A program made the translations under genes and the position numbers. A DNA stretch of 64,000 bases from Mangrovimicrobium sp033283385 (GTDB lineage: Bacteria > Pseudomonadota > Gammaproteobacteria > Pseudomonadales > Halieaceae). Shown here one piece after another: positions 43,800 to 52,285 of this stretch. The notes under the pieces are model-generated. The model worked only from the letters and a program-made list of their open reading frames with translations. It did not search any database and was not told where the DNA came from. Within the stretch, counting starts at the first letter, position 1. The number at the start of each line of letters is the position of its first letter. The stretch is from positions 186,001 through 250,000 of the forward strand of contig JAWMQQ010000002.1 of the NCBI GenBank assembly GCA_033283385.1. Reading direction: 5' to 3'.

Positions 43800-44111
43800 A
43801 TGTTGAAGATCAAGCGCGATGACGAAGTGGTTGTCCTGGCCGGTAAGGACAAGGGCAAGCGCGGCAAGGTCCGCAGGGTTCTGGACGACAATCGCGTGAT
43901 TGTCGCCGGCATCAATCTGGTGAAGAAGCACACCAAGCCTAACCCGCAGGCGGGCGTGGCTGGCGGTATCGTCGAGAAGGAAGCCCCTATCCAGGTTTCC
44001 AACGTGGCGATTTTCAATGCCAGCACCGGCAAGGCCGACCGCGTCGGTTTCAAGGTTGAAGGCGACAGCAAGATTCGTATTTACAAGTCCAGCGGCGAGG
44101 CAATCAGCTGA
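43800..44111 (+). CDS. rplX: 50S ribosomal protein L24
   Basis: 103 residues. KOW motif VVLAGKDKGKRGKVRRVL (about 11-28). One of the two initiators of 50S assembly. Standard length and position between rplN and rplE. Confidence 0.98.
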   Translation: MLKIKRDDEVVVLAGKDKGKRGKVRRVLDDNRVIVAGINLVKKHTKPNPQAGVAGGIVEKEAPIQVSNVAIFNASTGKADRVGFKVEGDSKIRIYKSSGEAIS

Positions 44112-44148
44112 GTCCCCGGCTGGTCGAAGGGCTAACAGGTAACTAGAC

Positions 44149-44688
44149 ATGGCAACGTTGAAAGACAAGTACAAGAGCGAACTCGCTCCCCAGCTCAAAG
44201 AGACGCTGGGCCTGGCCAATGTGATGGAAGTTCCGCGCATTACCAAGATCACCCTGAACATGGGTGTCGGTGAGGCCATCGGTGACAAGAAAGTGCTCGA
44301 GGCCGCCATGGCGGACATGGAGAAGATCTCCGGCCAGAAGCCGGTGATCACCAAGGCACGCAAGTCCATCGCCGGCTTCAAGGTTCGCGAAGGCTGGCCG
44401 ATCGGCTGCAAGGTGACCCTGCGCTCCGACCGCATGTACGAATTCCTGGAGCGCCTGATCAGCATCGCGATCCCGCGTATCCGCGACTTCCGCGGCATCA
44501 GCCCGAAGTCCTTCGACGGCCGCGGCAACTTCGCGATGGGCGTGACCGAGCAGATCATCTTCCCCGAAATCGATTACGACAAGGTGGATTCACTGCGCGG
44601 TCTGGATATCACCATCACCACCACCGCTCGTACGGATGATGAAGGCCGCGCACTGCTGCGCGCTTTCAACTTCCCCCTGAAAGGTTAA
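44149..44688 (+). CDS. rplE: 50S ribosomal protein L5
   Basis: 179 residues, identical in length to E. coli. Conserved ITLNMGVGEAI and GNFAMGVTEQIIFPEI. Binds 5S rRNA with L18 and contacts the P-site tRNA. 37 bp after rplX. Confidence 0.98.
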   Translation: MATLKDKYKSELAPQLKETLGLANVMEVPRITKITLNMGVGEAIGDKKVLEAAMADMEKISGQKPVITKARKSIAGFKVREGWPIGCKVTLRSDRMYEFLERLISIAIPRIRDFRGISPKSFDGRGNFAMGVTEQIIFPEIDYDKVDSLRGLDITITTTARTDDEGRALLRAFNFPLKG

Positions 44689-44700
44689 GAGGCTTTATTC

Positions 44701-45006
44701 ATGGCTAAAAAATCTATGATTGCGCGTGAGAAGAAGCGTGCTCGTACGGTAGCCAAGTTCGCGGGCAAGCGCGCGGCGCTGAAGGCCATCCTGGCCGACG
44801 TCAACGCTTCCGACGACGAGAAGTGGGACGCCCAGATCGCCCTGCAGAAGCTGCCCCGCGACGCCAGCCCGATTCGCCAGCAGCGCCGCTGCCAGGTGAC
44901 CGGTCGTCCTCACGCGGTCTATCGTAAATTTGGCCTGTGCCGCAACAAGCTGCGGGAAGCGGCGATGCGCGGTGATGTCCCCGGTCTGGTTAAAGCCAGC
45001 TGGTAA
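44701..45006 (+). CDS. rpsN: 30S ribosomal protein S14 (zinc-independent form)
   Basis: 101 residues, the long C-minus form: only two Cys (RRCQVTGRP and GLCRN), no CxxC pairs, so no zinc site. Contrast with the zinc-type L36 encoded 4 kb downstream. 30S head protein. ATG 44701, 12 bp after rplE. Confidence 0.98.
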   Translation: MAKKSMIAREKKRARTVAKFAGKRAALKAILADVNASDDEKWDAQIALQKLPRDASPIRQQRRCQVTGRPHAVYRKFGLCRNKLREAAMRGDVPGLVKASW

Positions 45007-45021
45007 CGGAGAACCATTGAA

Positions 45022-45417
45022 ATGAGTATGCAAGATCCGCTGTCAGACATGCTGACCCGTATTCGCAACGCCCAGATGGCCGGCAAGAAAACCGTTGAAA
45101 TGCCCGGCTCCAAGCTGAAAGCGGCGGTTGCCAAGGTTTTGCAGGAAGAGGGCTACATTGCCGGCTTTAACGCGATCAGCGATGCCAGCAAGCCGCGCCT
45201 GTCAATCGAACTGAAGTATTTCCAGGGCAAGCCGGTGATCGCCGAGATCGACCGCGTCAGCCGTCCGGGCCTGCGTAACTACGCTGCCAAGGACGAACTG
45301 CCCTCGGTACGCGGCGGCCTGGGTGTCGCCATCGTCTCCACCTCCAAGGGTGTGATGACGGACCGTGCAGCCCGCGCAGCCGGTGTCGGCGGCGAAGTGC
45401 TTTGCACTGTTTTCTAA
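45022..45417 (+). CDS. rpsH: 30S ribosomal protein S8
   Basis: 131 residues (MSMQDPLSDMLTRIRNAQ). Binds helix 21 of 16S rRNA and in E. coli represses the spc operon at the rplE region; a comparable site was not traced here. C-terminal GVMTDRAARAAGVGGEVLCTVF is typical. Confidence 0.98.
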   Translation: MSMQDPLSDMLTRIRNAQMAGKKTVEMPGSKLKAAVAKVLQEEGYIAGFNAISDASKPRLSIELKYFQGKPVIAEIDRVSRPGLRNYAAKDELPSVRGGLGVAIVSTSKGVMTDRAARAAGVGGEVLCTVF

Positions 45418-45443
45418 TTTGACTGATTTGAAGAGCAACCGAA

Positions 45444-45971
45444 ATGTCTAGAGTCGCAAACAACCCGGTAGCCCTGCCGAGCGGCGTTGAGGTCAAGCTT
45501 GACGGCCGTGACCTCACCGTCAAGGGCAGCAAAGGCACGCTGGCGCTGTCCCTGGTCGACGGCGTGAACGTCAACCAGGAAGAAGGCACCCTGCAGGTGG
45601 CCTTCGAAGGCGATAGCTCCAAGGCGATGGCCGGTACCACCCGCGCGCTGCTGGCCAACATGGTCAAGGGCGTCAGCGAGGGCTGGGAGAAGAAACTGGT
45701 GCTCAACGGCGTCGGTTATCGTGCAAACACCAGCGGTAACAAGGTCAACCTGACGGTCGGCCTGTCCCACCCGGTGGAGTACCAGCTGCCGGAGGGCGTT
45801 ACCGCCGAGACCCCCACCCAGACCGAGATCGTGGTCAAGGGCGTGGACAAGCAGGTCGTCGGCCAGGTGGCTGCGGAAATCCGCGCCTACCGTCCGCCGG
45901 AACCGTACAAGGGCAAGGGCATCCGCTACGCAGACGAACACGTGCGTCGCAAAGAAGCCAAGAAGAAGTAG
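45444..45971 (+). CDS. rplF: 50S ribosomal protein L6
   Basis: 175 residues, two repeated alpha/beta domains. SRVANNPVALPSGVEVK start and the C-terminal signature PEPYKGKGIRYADEHVRRKEAKKK. Located near the sarcin-ricin loop and the factor-binding site. Normal spacing. Confidence 0.98.
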   Translation: MSRVANNPVALPSGVEVKLDGRDLTVKGSKGTLALSLVDGVNVNQEEGTLQVAFEGDSSKAMAGTTRALLANMVKGVSEGWEKKLVLNGVGYRANTSGNKVNLTVGLSHPVEYQLPEGVTAETPTQTEIVVKGVDKQVVGQVAAEIRAYRPPEPYKGKGIRYADEHVRRKEAKKK

Positions 45972-45981
45972 GTAAGTTGAG

Positions 45982-46332
45982 ATGAGTGCAAAGAATGATT
46001 CAAGGCTGCGTCGCGCTCGCCGCGCTCGCAACCACATGCGCGGCCTGGGCGTTAACCGCCTGAGCGTACATCGTACTCCCCGGCACATCTACGCCCAGGT
46101 GCTGACACCTGAGGGCGACCGTGTGCTGGCCAGCGCCTCCACTCTCGACGCCCAGCTGCGCAAGGGCGCTACCGGCAACACCGAGGCTGCGGCCGAAGTG
46201 GGCAAGCTGGTCGCCGAGCGCGCCAAGGCCGCCGGTGTCGAGCGCGTCGCGTTCGATCGCGCGGGTTACAAATACCACGGACGCGTCAAGGCACTGGCCG
46301 ACGCTGCCCGTGAAAGTGGACTGGAATTCTAG
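45982..46332 (+). CDS. rplR: 50S ribosomal protein L18
   Basis: 116 residues. Basic N-terminus then RLSVHRTPRHIYAQV and the C-terminal FDRAGYKYHGRVKALADAARE. Binds 5S rRNA with L5 in the central protuberance. 10 bp after rplF, 9 bp before rpsE. Confidence 0.98.
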   Translation: MSAKNDSRLRRARRARNHMRGLGVNRLSVHRTPRHIYAQVLTPEGDRVLASASTLDAQLRKGATGNTEAAAEVGKLVAERAKAAGVERVAFDRAGYKYHGRVKALADAARESGLEF

Positions 46333-46341
46333 GGTACTGAT

Positions 46342-46854
46342 ATGGCTTTCAACGACAAAAAGCAGCAGCAGACCGAGGGCGACCTGCAGGAGAAGCTGGT
46401 CCAGGTGAACCGTGTGGCCAAGGTGGTCAAGGGCGGTCGCATCTTCGGCTTCACCGCGCTGACCGTTGTCGGCGACGGTAACGGCCGCGTCGGTTTCGGC
46501 CGCGGCAAGGCCCGCGAAGTGCCTGTTGCTATCCAGAAGGCGATGGAAGCGGCGCGCCGCAACATGATCCACGTCGAGCTGAAGAACGGCACCATCCAGT
46601 ACCCGGTGAAGGCTGCCCACGGCGCCTCCAAGGTCTACATGCAGCCCGCATCCGAGGGTACCGGTGTTATCGCCGGTGGCGCGATGCGCGCCGTGCTCGA
46701 GATCGCCGGCGTACACAACGTACTGGCGAAGTGCTACGGCTCCACCAACCCGGTGAACGTGGTGCGCGCAACTTTCAACGGCCTGCGCGACATGTGCTCG
46801 CCGGAAGACGTGGCTGCCAAGCGCGGCAAGAGCGTCGAAGAAATTCTGAACTGA
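46342..46854 (+). CDS. rpsE: 30S ribosomal protein S5
   Basis: 170 residues. RVAKVVKGGRIFGFTALTVVGDG (about 24-46) is the double-stranded RNA-binding domain; GKAREVPVAIQKAMEAARR follows. Decoding-site fidelity and helicase activity with S3 and S4. Slightly longer than E. coli (167) at the N-terminus. Confidence 0.98.
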   Translation: MAFNDKKQQQTEGDLQEKLVQVNRVAKVVKGGRIFGFTALTVVGDGNGRVGFGRGKAREVPVAIQKAMEAARRNMIHVELKNGTIQYPVKAAHGASKVYMQPASEGTGVIAGGAMRAVLEIAGVHNVLAKCYGSTNPVNVVRATFNGLRDMCSPEDVAAKRGKSVEEILN

Positions 46855-46872
46855 TTATCGGGCTGAATTGTC

Positions 46873-47055
46873 ATGGCTAAAGCAACCATCAAGGTGACTC
46901 AGGTCAAGAGCACCCACGGCCGCCTGAAGAAGCACCAGGCTTGCGTGGCGGGTCTGGGCCTGCGCCGTATCGGTCACACCGTCGAGGTTGAGGACACTCC
47001 CTCCGTTCGCGGCATGATCAACAAAGTTAACTACCTGGTTAGGGTCGAGGACTGA
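46873..47055 (+). CDS. rpmD: 50S ribosomal protein L30
   Basis: 60 residues; KVTQVKSTHGRLKKHQACVAGLGLR and the end VNYLVRVED match L30. Small non-essential protein in some bacteria, but retained here in the normal place between rpsE and rplO (2 bp spacing). Confidence 0.98.
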   Translation: MAKATIKVTQVKSTHGRLKKHQACVAGLGLRRIGHTVEVEDTPSVRGMINKVNYLVRVED

Positions 47056-47057
47056 AC

Positions 47058-47504
47058 ATGTCTGATGTAATGCGACTGAATAGCCTGAGCCCGGCACCGG
47101 GTTCCAGGAAGAACAGCAAGCGGGTCGGTCGCGGTATCGGCTCCGGCCTGGGCAAGACCGCCGGCCGCGGCCACAAGGGCCAGAAGTCCCGCTCCGGCGG
47201 CAAGGTTCGTCCCGGTTTCGAGGGCGGCCAGATGCCGCTGCAGAAGCGCCTGCCCAAGTACGGCTTTACCTCGCGTATCTCCCGTACCACCGCACAGGTC
47301 CGCCTGGGCGAGCTGAGCAAGGTTGAAGGTGATGTTGTCGACCTGGCTGCGCTGAAAGCGGCCGACCTGGTCAAGGAAGATGTCACCCGCGCGCGGGTTT
47401 TCCTGTCCGGCGAACTGGGCAAGGCACTGACCGTCAAGGGACTGGCAGTGACCAAGGGCGCCCGTGAGGCGATCGAGAAAGCCGGCGGAAAAGTCGAGGA
47501 ATAA
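47058..47504 (+). CDS. rplO: 50S ribosomal protein L15
   Basis: 148 residues. The Gly-rich tail segment GRGIGSGLGKTAGRGHKGQKSR reaches into the subunit core. ATG 47058 follows GAGGAC; another in-frame ATG at 47070 matches the E. coli start (MRLNTL) and would shorten it by four residues. The stop TAA is followed directly by the secY ATG. Confidence 0.98.
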   Translation: MSDVMRLNSLSPAPGSRKNSKRVGRGIGSGLGKTAGRGHKGQKSRSGGKVRPGFEGGQMPLQKRLPKYGFTSRISRTTAQVRLGELSKVEGDVVDLAALKAADLVKEDVTRARVFLSGELGKALTVKGLAVTKGAREAIEKAGGKVEE

Positions 47505-48833
47505 ATGGGTCAAGGTCAGCTGCCTCAGGTCAGCAAAGCGGGCATGGGCGAGCTCTTTGCTCGCCTGCGGTTCCTGCTTGTAGCGATCATCGTATACCGG
47601 GTCGGGACGCATATCCCGGTCCCGGGAATTGACCCCAACCAGCTGGCGGCACTGTTCAACCAGAACCAGGGCACCATCCTGGGCCTGGCCAACATGTTCT
47701 CCGGCGGCGCGCTGGAGCGCATGTCCATCCTGGCTCTGGGGATCATGCCGTACATCTCGGCATCGATCATCGTCCAGCTGATGTCGGCGGTGACGCCGCA
47801 GCTGGAAGCGTTGAAGAAAGAGGGCGAGTCGGGCCGGCGCAAGATCAGCCAGTACACTCGCTACCTGACGGTGGTGCTGGCAATTATCCAGGCCTCCGGC
47901 ATGACGGTTGGCATGGCCAACCAGGGCATGGCTTACAGCGCGACGCCGCTGTTCTTCGTGATCGCGATTACTTCGCTGGTGACGGGCGCCGTGTTCATGA
48001 TGTGGTTGGGCGAGCAGATCACCGAACGTGGGGTCGGCAACGGCATTTCGATGCTGATTTTCGCCGGTATCGTCGCGGGTCTGCCGCGGGCGATCGGCCA
48101 GTCGCTGGAATCGGCGCGGCAGGGTGAACTGAACATCCTGGTGCTGCTGTTCATCCTGGCGCTGGCGATTGCCGTGATTTACATGATTGTGTTCATCGAG
48201 CGCGGCCAGCGCCGCATCACGGTGAACTACGCGAAGCGGCAACAGGGCCGCAGGATGTACCAGGCGCAGTCTTCGCACCTGCCGCTGAAGGTGAACATGT
48301 CCGGTGTTATCCCGGCCATCTTCGCATCCAGCATCCTGCTGTTCCCGGCGTCGATCGCCCAGTGGTTTGGCAGCTCCGGCTCCATCGACTGGTTGCAGGA
48401 CCTGGCCGTGATGATCGGCCCGGGCCAGCCGCTGAACATTTTATTGTTCACGGTGTTTGTAGTGTTTTTCTGCTTCTTCTATACGGCGTTGATGTTCAAC
48501 CCGGTAGAAGTGGCTGACAACCTGAAGCGGTCCGGCGCGTTTGTGCCGGGTATCCGCCCGGGCCAGCAGACCGCCAACTATATCGATGGCGTGCTGACCC
48601 GGCTGACGGTGTTCGGCGCCGCGTATATCGCGCTGGTCTGCCTGCTGCCGCAGTTCCTGGTGGTGATGTGGAACGTGCCCTTTTACCTGGGCGGCACTTC
48701 ACTGCTGATCGTGGTTGTCGTGGTAATGGATTTCATGGCCCAGGTGCAGAGCCACCTGATGTCTCACCAGTACGAATCGGTGATGAAGAAGGCCAACCTG
48801 AAGAACTATGGGAGTGCCGGCCGCCTCCGCTAG
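47505..48833 (+). CDS. secY: Protein translocase subunit SecY
   Basis: 442 residues, ten membrane segments. SecY signatures: GTHIPVPGIDPNQL (loop 1), NIFSGGALERMSI-like plug region and the cytosolic loop ERGQRRITVNYAKRQ (about 226-240) that contacts SecA and the ribosome. Forms the SecYEG channel in the inner membrane. Starts directly at the rplO stop (zero spacing), so translation is probably coupled. Confidence 0.98.
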   Translation: MGQGQLPQVSKAGMGELFARLRFLLVAIIVYRVGTHIPVPGIDPNQLAALFNQNQGTILGLANMFSGGALERMSILALGIMPYISASIIVQLMSAVTPQLEALKKEGESGRRKISQYTRYLTVVLAIIQASGMTVGMANQGMAYSATPLFFVIAITSLVTGAVFMMWLGEQITERGVGNGISMLIFAGIVAGLPRAIGQSLESARQGELNILVLLFILALAIAVIYMIVFIERGQRRITVNYAKRQQGRRMYQAQSSHLPLKVNMSGVIPAIFASSILLFPASIAQWFGSSGSIDWLQDLAVMIGPGQPLNILLFTVFVVFFCFFYTALMFNPVEVADNLKRSGAFVPGIRPGQQTANYIDGVLTRLTVFGAAYIALVCLLPQFLVVMWNVPFYLGGTSLLIVVVVVMDFMAQVQSHLMSHQYESVMKKANLKNYGSAGRLR

Positions 48834-48861
48834 GGGCCCGGTATCAACGGAGTAAGGAACG

Positions 48862-48978
48862 ATGAAAGTACGTGCATCAGTCAAGAAGATCTGCCGCAAC
48901 TGCAAAGTGGTGCGCCGCAATGGGGTTGTCCGGGTCATCTGCAACACCGATCCGCGTCACAAGCAGCGCCAGGGCTGA
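48862..48978 (+). CDS. rpmJ: 50S ribosomal protein L36 (zinc form)
   Basis: Only 38 residues: MKVRASVKKICRNCKVV, then a second half ending DPRHKQRQG. Zinc ligands Cys11, Cys14, Cys27 and His33 are all present. AAGGA lies 6-7 nt before the ATG. Placed after secY as in other gammaproteobacteria and last gene of the spc block. Confidence 0.96.
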   Translation: MKVRASVKKICRNCKVVRRNGVVRVICNTDPRHKQRQG

Positions 48979-49001
48979 GTGTCCCGGCTGCTGCCGCGTG
49001 C

Positions 49002-49030
49002 TTGATTTTTAGTAACGATATCGCTAGAAT
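49002..49030 (+). promoter_or_regulatory. Sigma70-type promoter of the alpha operon
   Basis: TTGATT (49002-49007), 17-bp spacer, TAGAAT (49025-49030), 109 bp before rpsM. Allows rpsM-rplQ to be transcribed apart from the spc genes. Confidence 0.75.
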
Positions 49031-49047
49031 GCTGCGCCTTTCGCGCC

Positions 49048-49089
49048 GCCCCCTCGGTTTGAAATTGAAAACCGAGATAAATCAGGGGC
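49048..49089 (+). promoter_or_regulatory. Alpha-operon leader hairpin, candidate S4-binding site
   Basis: Two stacked stems: GCCCC (49048-49052) with GGGGC (49085-49089), and CTCGGTTT (49053-49060) with AAACCGAG (49069-49076), separated by an 8-nt bulge. It is in the transcribed leader of rpsM, where E. coli has the S4-repressed pseudoknot. The pseudoknot itself was not resolved. Confidence 0.45.
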
Positions 49090-49138
49090 TTGCGAAATAT
49101 CGCGACCTAGTGCGAAGAGATTGATTGGAGAGAGTTGA

Positions 49139-49495
49139 ATGGCTCGTATTGCCGGCGTCAACATACCTGATAACAAGCATACTGTTATCTCGCTGACCTA
49201 CATCTACGGTATTGGCCGTACCCAGGCGCGCGGCCTCTGCGCTGCCACGGGTATTGCCGAAAATACCCGCATCAGCGATCTGTCCGAAGAGCAGATGGAC
49301 GCACTTCGCGGCAAGGTTGCCGAAATGACCGTGGAGGGCGACCTGCGTCGCGAGATCTCCATGAACATCAAGCGACTGATGGACCTGGGCTGTAACCGCG
49401 GCCTGCGCCACCGTCGCGGTCTGCCGGTGCGCGGCCAGCGTACCAAGACCAACGCGCGCACCCGCAAGGGCCCGCGCAAACCGATTCGCAAGTAA
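49139..49495 (+). CDS. rpsM: 30S ribosomal protein S13
   Basis: 118 residues, standard. ARIAGVNIPDNKH start, IYGIGRTQA motif, and the basic C-terminal tail RGQRTKTNARTRKGPRK that reaches the P-site tRNA. GGAGAG about 8 nt before the ATG. First gene of the alpha operon. Confidence 0.98.
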   Translation: MARIAGVNIPDNKHTVISLTYIYGIGRTQARGLCAATGIAENTRISDLSEEQMDALRGKVAEMTVEGDLRREISMNIKRLMDLGCNRGLRHRRGLPVRGQRTKTNARTRKGPRKPIRK

Positions 49496-49580
49496 GGAAT
49501 CCCGCAGGGACACCCGATCCGCGAATCCTTTTTAGTGTAGCTGCACCGCGTGCAGTGTTGATATTAAACAGGACCGAAAC

Positions 49581-49973
49581 ATGGCCAAGCCCGGTGCCAA
49601 GAGCACTCGCAAGAAAATTACCAAGACTGTCGTGGACGGCATTGCGCACGTTCACGCGTCTTTCAACAACACCATCGTGACCATCACCGACCGCCAGGGC
49701 AACACCCTGAGCTGGGCGACTGCCGGTGGTTCCGGTTTCCGCGGCTCGCGCAAGAGCACCCCGTTCGCCGCCCAGGTGGCAGCGGAGCGCGCCGGCGAGG
49801 CAGCCAAGGAGTACGGCCTGAAAAACCTCGACGTACAGGTCAAGGGCCCGGGGCCCGGCCGTGAATCAGCCGTCCGCGCCCTGAACGCCTGCGGCTTCAA
49901 GATCAGCAATATCACCGACGTGACGCCGGTCCCGCACAACGGGTGTCGTCCGCCGAAGAAACGTCGCGTGTAA
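49581..49973 (+). CDS. rpsK: 30S ribosomal protein S11
   Basis: 130 residues. HVHASFNNTIVTITDRQG (about 23-40) and the C-terminus GCRPPKKRRV. Platform protein near the Shine-Dalgarno helix; works with S7 at the E site. 85 bp after rpsM, 21 bp before rpsD. Confidence 0.98.
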   Translation: MAKPGAKSTRKKITKTVVDGIAHVHASFNNTIVTITDRQGNTLSWATAGGSGFRGSRKSTPFAAQVAAERAGEAAKEYGLKNLDVQVKGPGPGRESAVRALNACGFKISNITDVTPVPHNGCRPPKKRRV

Positions 49974-49994
49974 GGCTTACAGGAAGGTATAGAA

Positions 49995-50615
49995 ATGGCT
50001 CGATATATTGGTCCCAAGTGCAAGCTGTCCCGTCGTGAGGGAACCGACCTGTTCCTGAAGAGCGGCGTGCGCGCACTGGAAAGCAAGTGCAAGGCGGAAA
50101 ACGCTCCCGGCCAGCACGGCGCCCGTCGCGGTCGCCTGTCAGACTACGGTGTACAGCTGCGTGAGAAGCAGAAGGTTCGTCGTATCTACGGCATCCTGGA
50201 AAAGCAGTTCCGCAACTACTACAAGGACGCTGCCCGCCTGAAGGGCGCGACCGGTGAAAACCTGCTGCAACTGCTGGAGTCCCGCCTGGACAACGTGGTT
50301 TACCGCATGGGTTTCGGCTCCACCCGGAGCGAGTCCCGCCAGCTGGTCGCCCACAAGGCGATCCTGGTGAATGGCGCAGTGGTCAACATCCCGTCCTACC
50401 AGGTGAAAGCCGGTGACGTGATCTCCCTGCGCGAGAAGGCCAAGAAGCAGCTGCGTGTGCAGTCTGCCCTGGCCCTGGCCGCCCAGCGTGGCGAGCCTGA
50501 GTGGATTGAAGTGAACGCCGACAAGCTGGAAGGCACTTTCAAGTCGGTGCCCGACCGTCAGGACCTGTCTTCGGACATCAACGAAAACCTGATCGTCGAA
50601 CTTTACTCCAAGTAA
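49995..50615 (+). CDS. rpsD: 30S ribosomal protein S4
   Basis: 206 residues, same as E. coli. Two-domain S4 with the S4 RNA-binding motif (LDNVVYRMGFGSTRSESRQLVAHKA region, about 97-121). Starts 30S assembly and is the translational repressor of the alpha operon in E. coli. A single Cys-rich zinc site is absent (Cys10 and Cys35 only). Confidence 0.98.
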   Translation: MARYIGPKCKLSRREGTDLFLKSGVRALESKCKAENAPGQHGARRGRLSDYGVQLREKQKVRRIYGILEKQFRNYYKDAARLKGATGENLLQLLESRLDNVVYRMGFGSTRSESRQLVAHKAILVNGAVVNIPSYQVKAGDVISLREKAKKQLRVQSALALAAQRGEPEWIEVNADKLEGTFKSVPDRQDLSSDINENLIVELYSK

Positions 50616-50652
50616 TTCACTGAAGGACTAACCCCGGTAATAGGTGCCCCGT

Positions 50653-51657
50653 ATGCAGAGTGCAGTGACCGAATTTCTTACCCCGCGCGTGATCAATGTC
50701 GAAGAAAAAGACAACCGTCGCGCCCAGGTAACCCTGGAACCCCTGGAGCGTGGCTTTGGCCACACCCTGGGTAACGCCCTGCGTCGCATCCTGCTGTCTT
50801 CAATGCCCGGATGTGCCATCACCGAAGTCGAGATCGACGGCGTACTGCACGAGTACAGCGCCATCGAAGGTGTGCAGGAAGACGTTATCGAGATCCTGCT
50901 GAACCTGAAAGGTGTCGCCCTTGTCATGAACGGCAAGGACGAGGCCGAGCTGACCCTGTCCCGCAAGGGCCCGGGCGCAGTGACCGCCGGCGACATCCAG
51001 GTGGACCACGACATCGAGGTGCGCAACCCCGATCACGTGATCTGCCACCTGAACGGCAGCAGCGAAATCAACATGAAGCTGACCGTGGCTCGCGGCCGCG
51101 GCTACTCGCCCGCCGATTCCCGCGAGAATCCGGACGAGGAGACCCGCTCCATCGGTCGCCTGCAGCTGGACGCCACTTTCTCTCCAGTACTGCGTGTGTC
51201 CTACGTGGTCGAGGCCGCTCGCGTCGAGCAGCGCACCGACCTGGACAAGCTGGTGCTGGACCTGGAAACCAACGGCACCATCGACCCGGAAGAAGCCATC
51301 CGTCGCGCCGCGACCATCCTGCAGCAGCAGCTGGCCGTGTTCGTCGACCTGGAATCCGAGTCCGAGTCAGAGTACGTCGAGGAAGAGGACGAAGTCGATC
51401 CGATCCTGCTGCGCCCGGTCGACGACCTGGAGCTGACCGTGCGTTCGGCCAACTGCCTCAAGGCAGAGAACATTTACTACATCGGTGACCTGGTGCAGCG
51501 CACCGAGGTCGAGCTGCTGAAGACCCCGAACCTGGGCAAGAAGTCGCTGACCGAGATCAAGGACGTGCTGGCGTCCCGCGGACTGTCCCTGGGCATGCGC
51601 CTGGACAACTGGCCGCCCGCCAGCCTGAAAAACGACGACCGGGTACTCAGCGCCTAA
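50653..51657 (+). CDS. rpoA: RNA polymerase alpha subunit
   Basis: 334 residues from ATG 50653; the in-frame GTG at 50644 would add three residues and has a worse ribosome-binding position. N-terminal domain (about 1-235; LEPLERGFGHTLGNALRRILLSS is the dimer/beta contact), an acidic linker rich in Glu and Ser (about 232-248), and C-terminal domain (LTVRSANCLKAENIYYIGDLV) for UP-element and activator contact. Confidence 0.98.
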   Translation: MQSAVTEFLTPRVINVEEKDNRRAQVTLEPLERGFGHTLGNALRRILLSSMPGCAITEVEIDGVLHEYSAIEGVQEDVIEILLNLKGVALVMNGKDEAELTLSRKGPGAVTAGDIQVDHDIEVRNPDHVICHLNGSSEINMKLTVARGRGYSPADSRENPDEETRSIGRLQLDATFSPVLRVSYVVEAARVEQRTDLDKLVLDLETNGTIDPEEAIRRAATILQQQLAVFVDLESESESEYVEEEDEVDPILLRPVDDLELTVRSANCLKAENIYYIGDLVQRTEVELLKTPNLGKKSLTEIKDVLASRGLSLGMRLDNWPPASLKNDDRVLSA

Positions 51658-51715
51658 GCGCCCCGGGCTACAGACAGCCGTGCTGCGATAGCACAGAAGA
51701 GATAGGACTGGAAAA

Positions 51716-52105
51716 ATGCGTCATCGTCACAGTGGACGTCAGCTGAACCGCAACAGTGCCCACCGCAAGGCCATGTTCCGTAACATGACCGCCTCACTGG
51801 TTGAGCACGAGTTGATCAAGACCACCCTGCCCAAGGCGAAGGAACTGCGCAGCTATGCGGAGCCCCTGATCACCTTGGCCAAGAACGACAGCGTCGCCAA
51901 CCGTCGCCTGGCGTTCGACCGCGTGCGCAGCAAGGAAGCCGTCGGCAAGCTCTTCAGCGAGCTGGGCCCGCGCTACCAGGCGCGCCCGGGCGGTTACATC
52001 CGTATCCTGAAGTGCGGCTTCCGCGCCGGCGACAAGGCCCCGATGGCTTATGTCGAGCTGGTCGACCGTCCGCAGCACGACAGCTTCGAGGACGACGAGG
52101 ACTAA
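51716..52105 (+). CDS. rplQ: 50S ribosomal protein L17
   Basis: 129 residues. MRHRHSGRQLNRNSAHRKAM start and the end YVELVDRPQHDSFEDDED with an acidic tail. Last gene of the alpha operon, followed after 28 bp by an intrinsic terminator. Confidence 0.98.
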   Translation: MRHRHSGRQLNRNSAHRKAMFRNMTASLVEHELIKTTLPKAKELRSYAEPLITLAKNDSVANRRLAFDRVRSKEAVGKLFSELGPRYQARPGGYIRILKCGFRAGDKAPMAYVELVDRPQHDSFEDDED

Positions 52106-52133
52106 GCCTCGCCGCTCACATAGCAAAAAAAAG

Positions 52134-52156
52134 GCCGGGTTTTACCCGGCTTTTTT
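52134..52156 (+). terminator. Intrinsic terminator of the alpha operon
   Basis: GCCGGGT (52134-52140), TTT loop, ACCCGGC (52144-52150), then six Ts. An A8 tract at 52125-52132 gives a U tract on the other strand too, so it could act both ways. Confidence 0.92.
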
Positions 52157-52172
52157 GTGCCTGAAATTTGGC

Positions 52173-52280
52173 GTAAGAGCCCGCTACGCGGGCGATCACG
52201 GCAGGCGGCGACCCCGGCGGCCTGGCCCGGGCGATGCCCGGTAAACCGCGGTACGCGATCGCGCGCAGAGCGCGCTCCTG
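52173..52280. repeat. REP-like pair with long spacer
   Basis: Left unit with a changed head (GTAAGAGC) and GCCCGC/GCGGGC stem ending GATC (52173-52197); right unit GATC plus the GCGCGC-type stem ending GCTCCTG (52257-52280). About 60 bp between them. Lies between the convergent rplQ and phosphoesterase-like genes. Confidence 0.75.
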
Positions 52281-52285
52281 CATGC

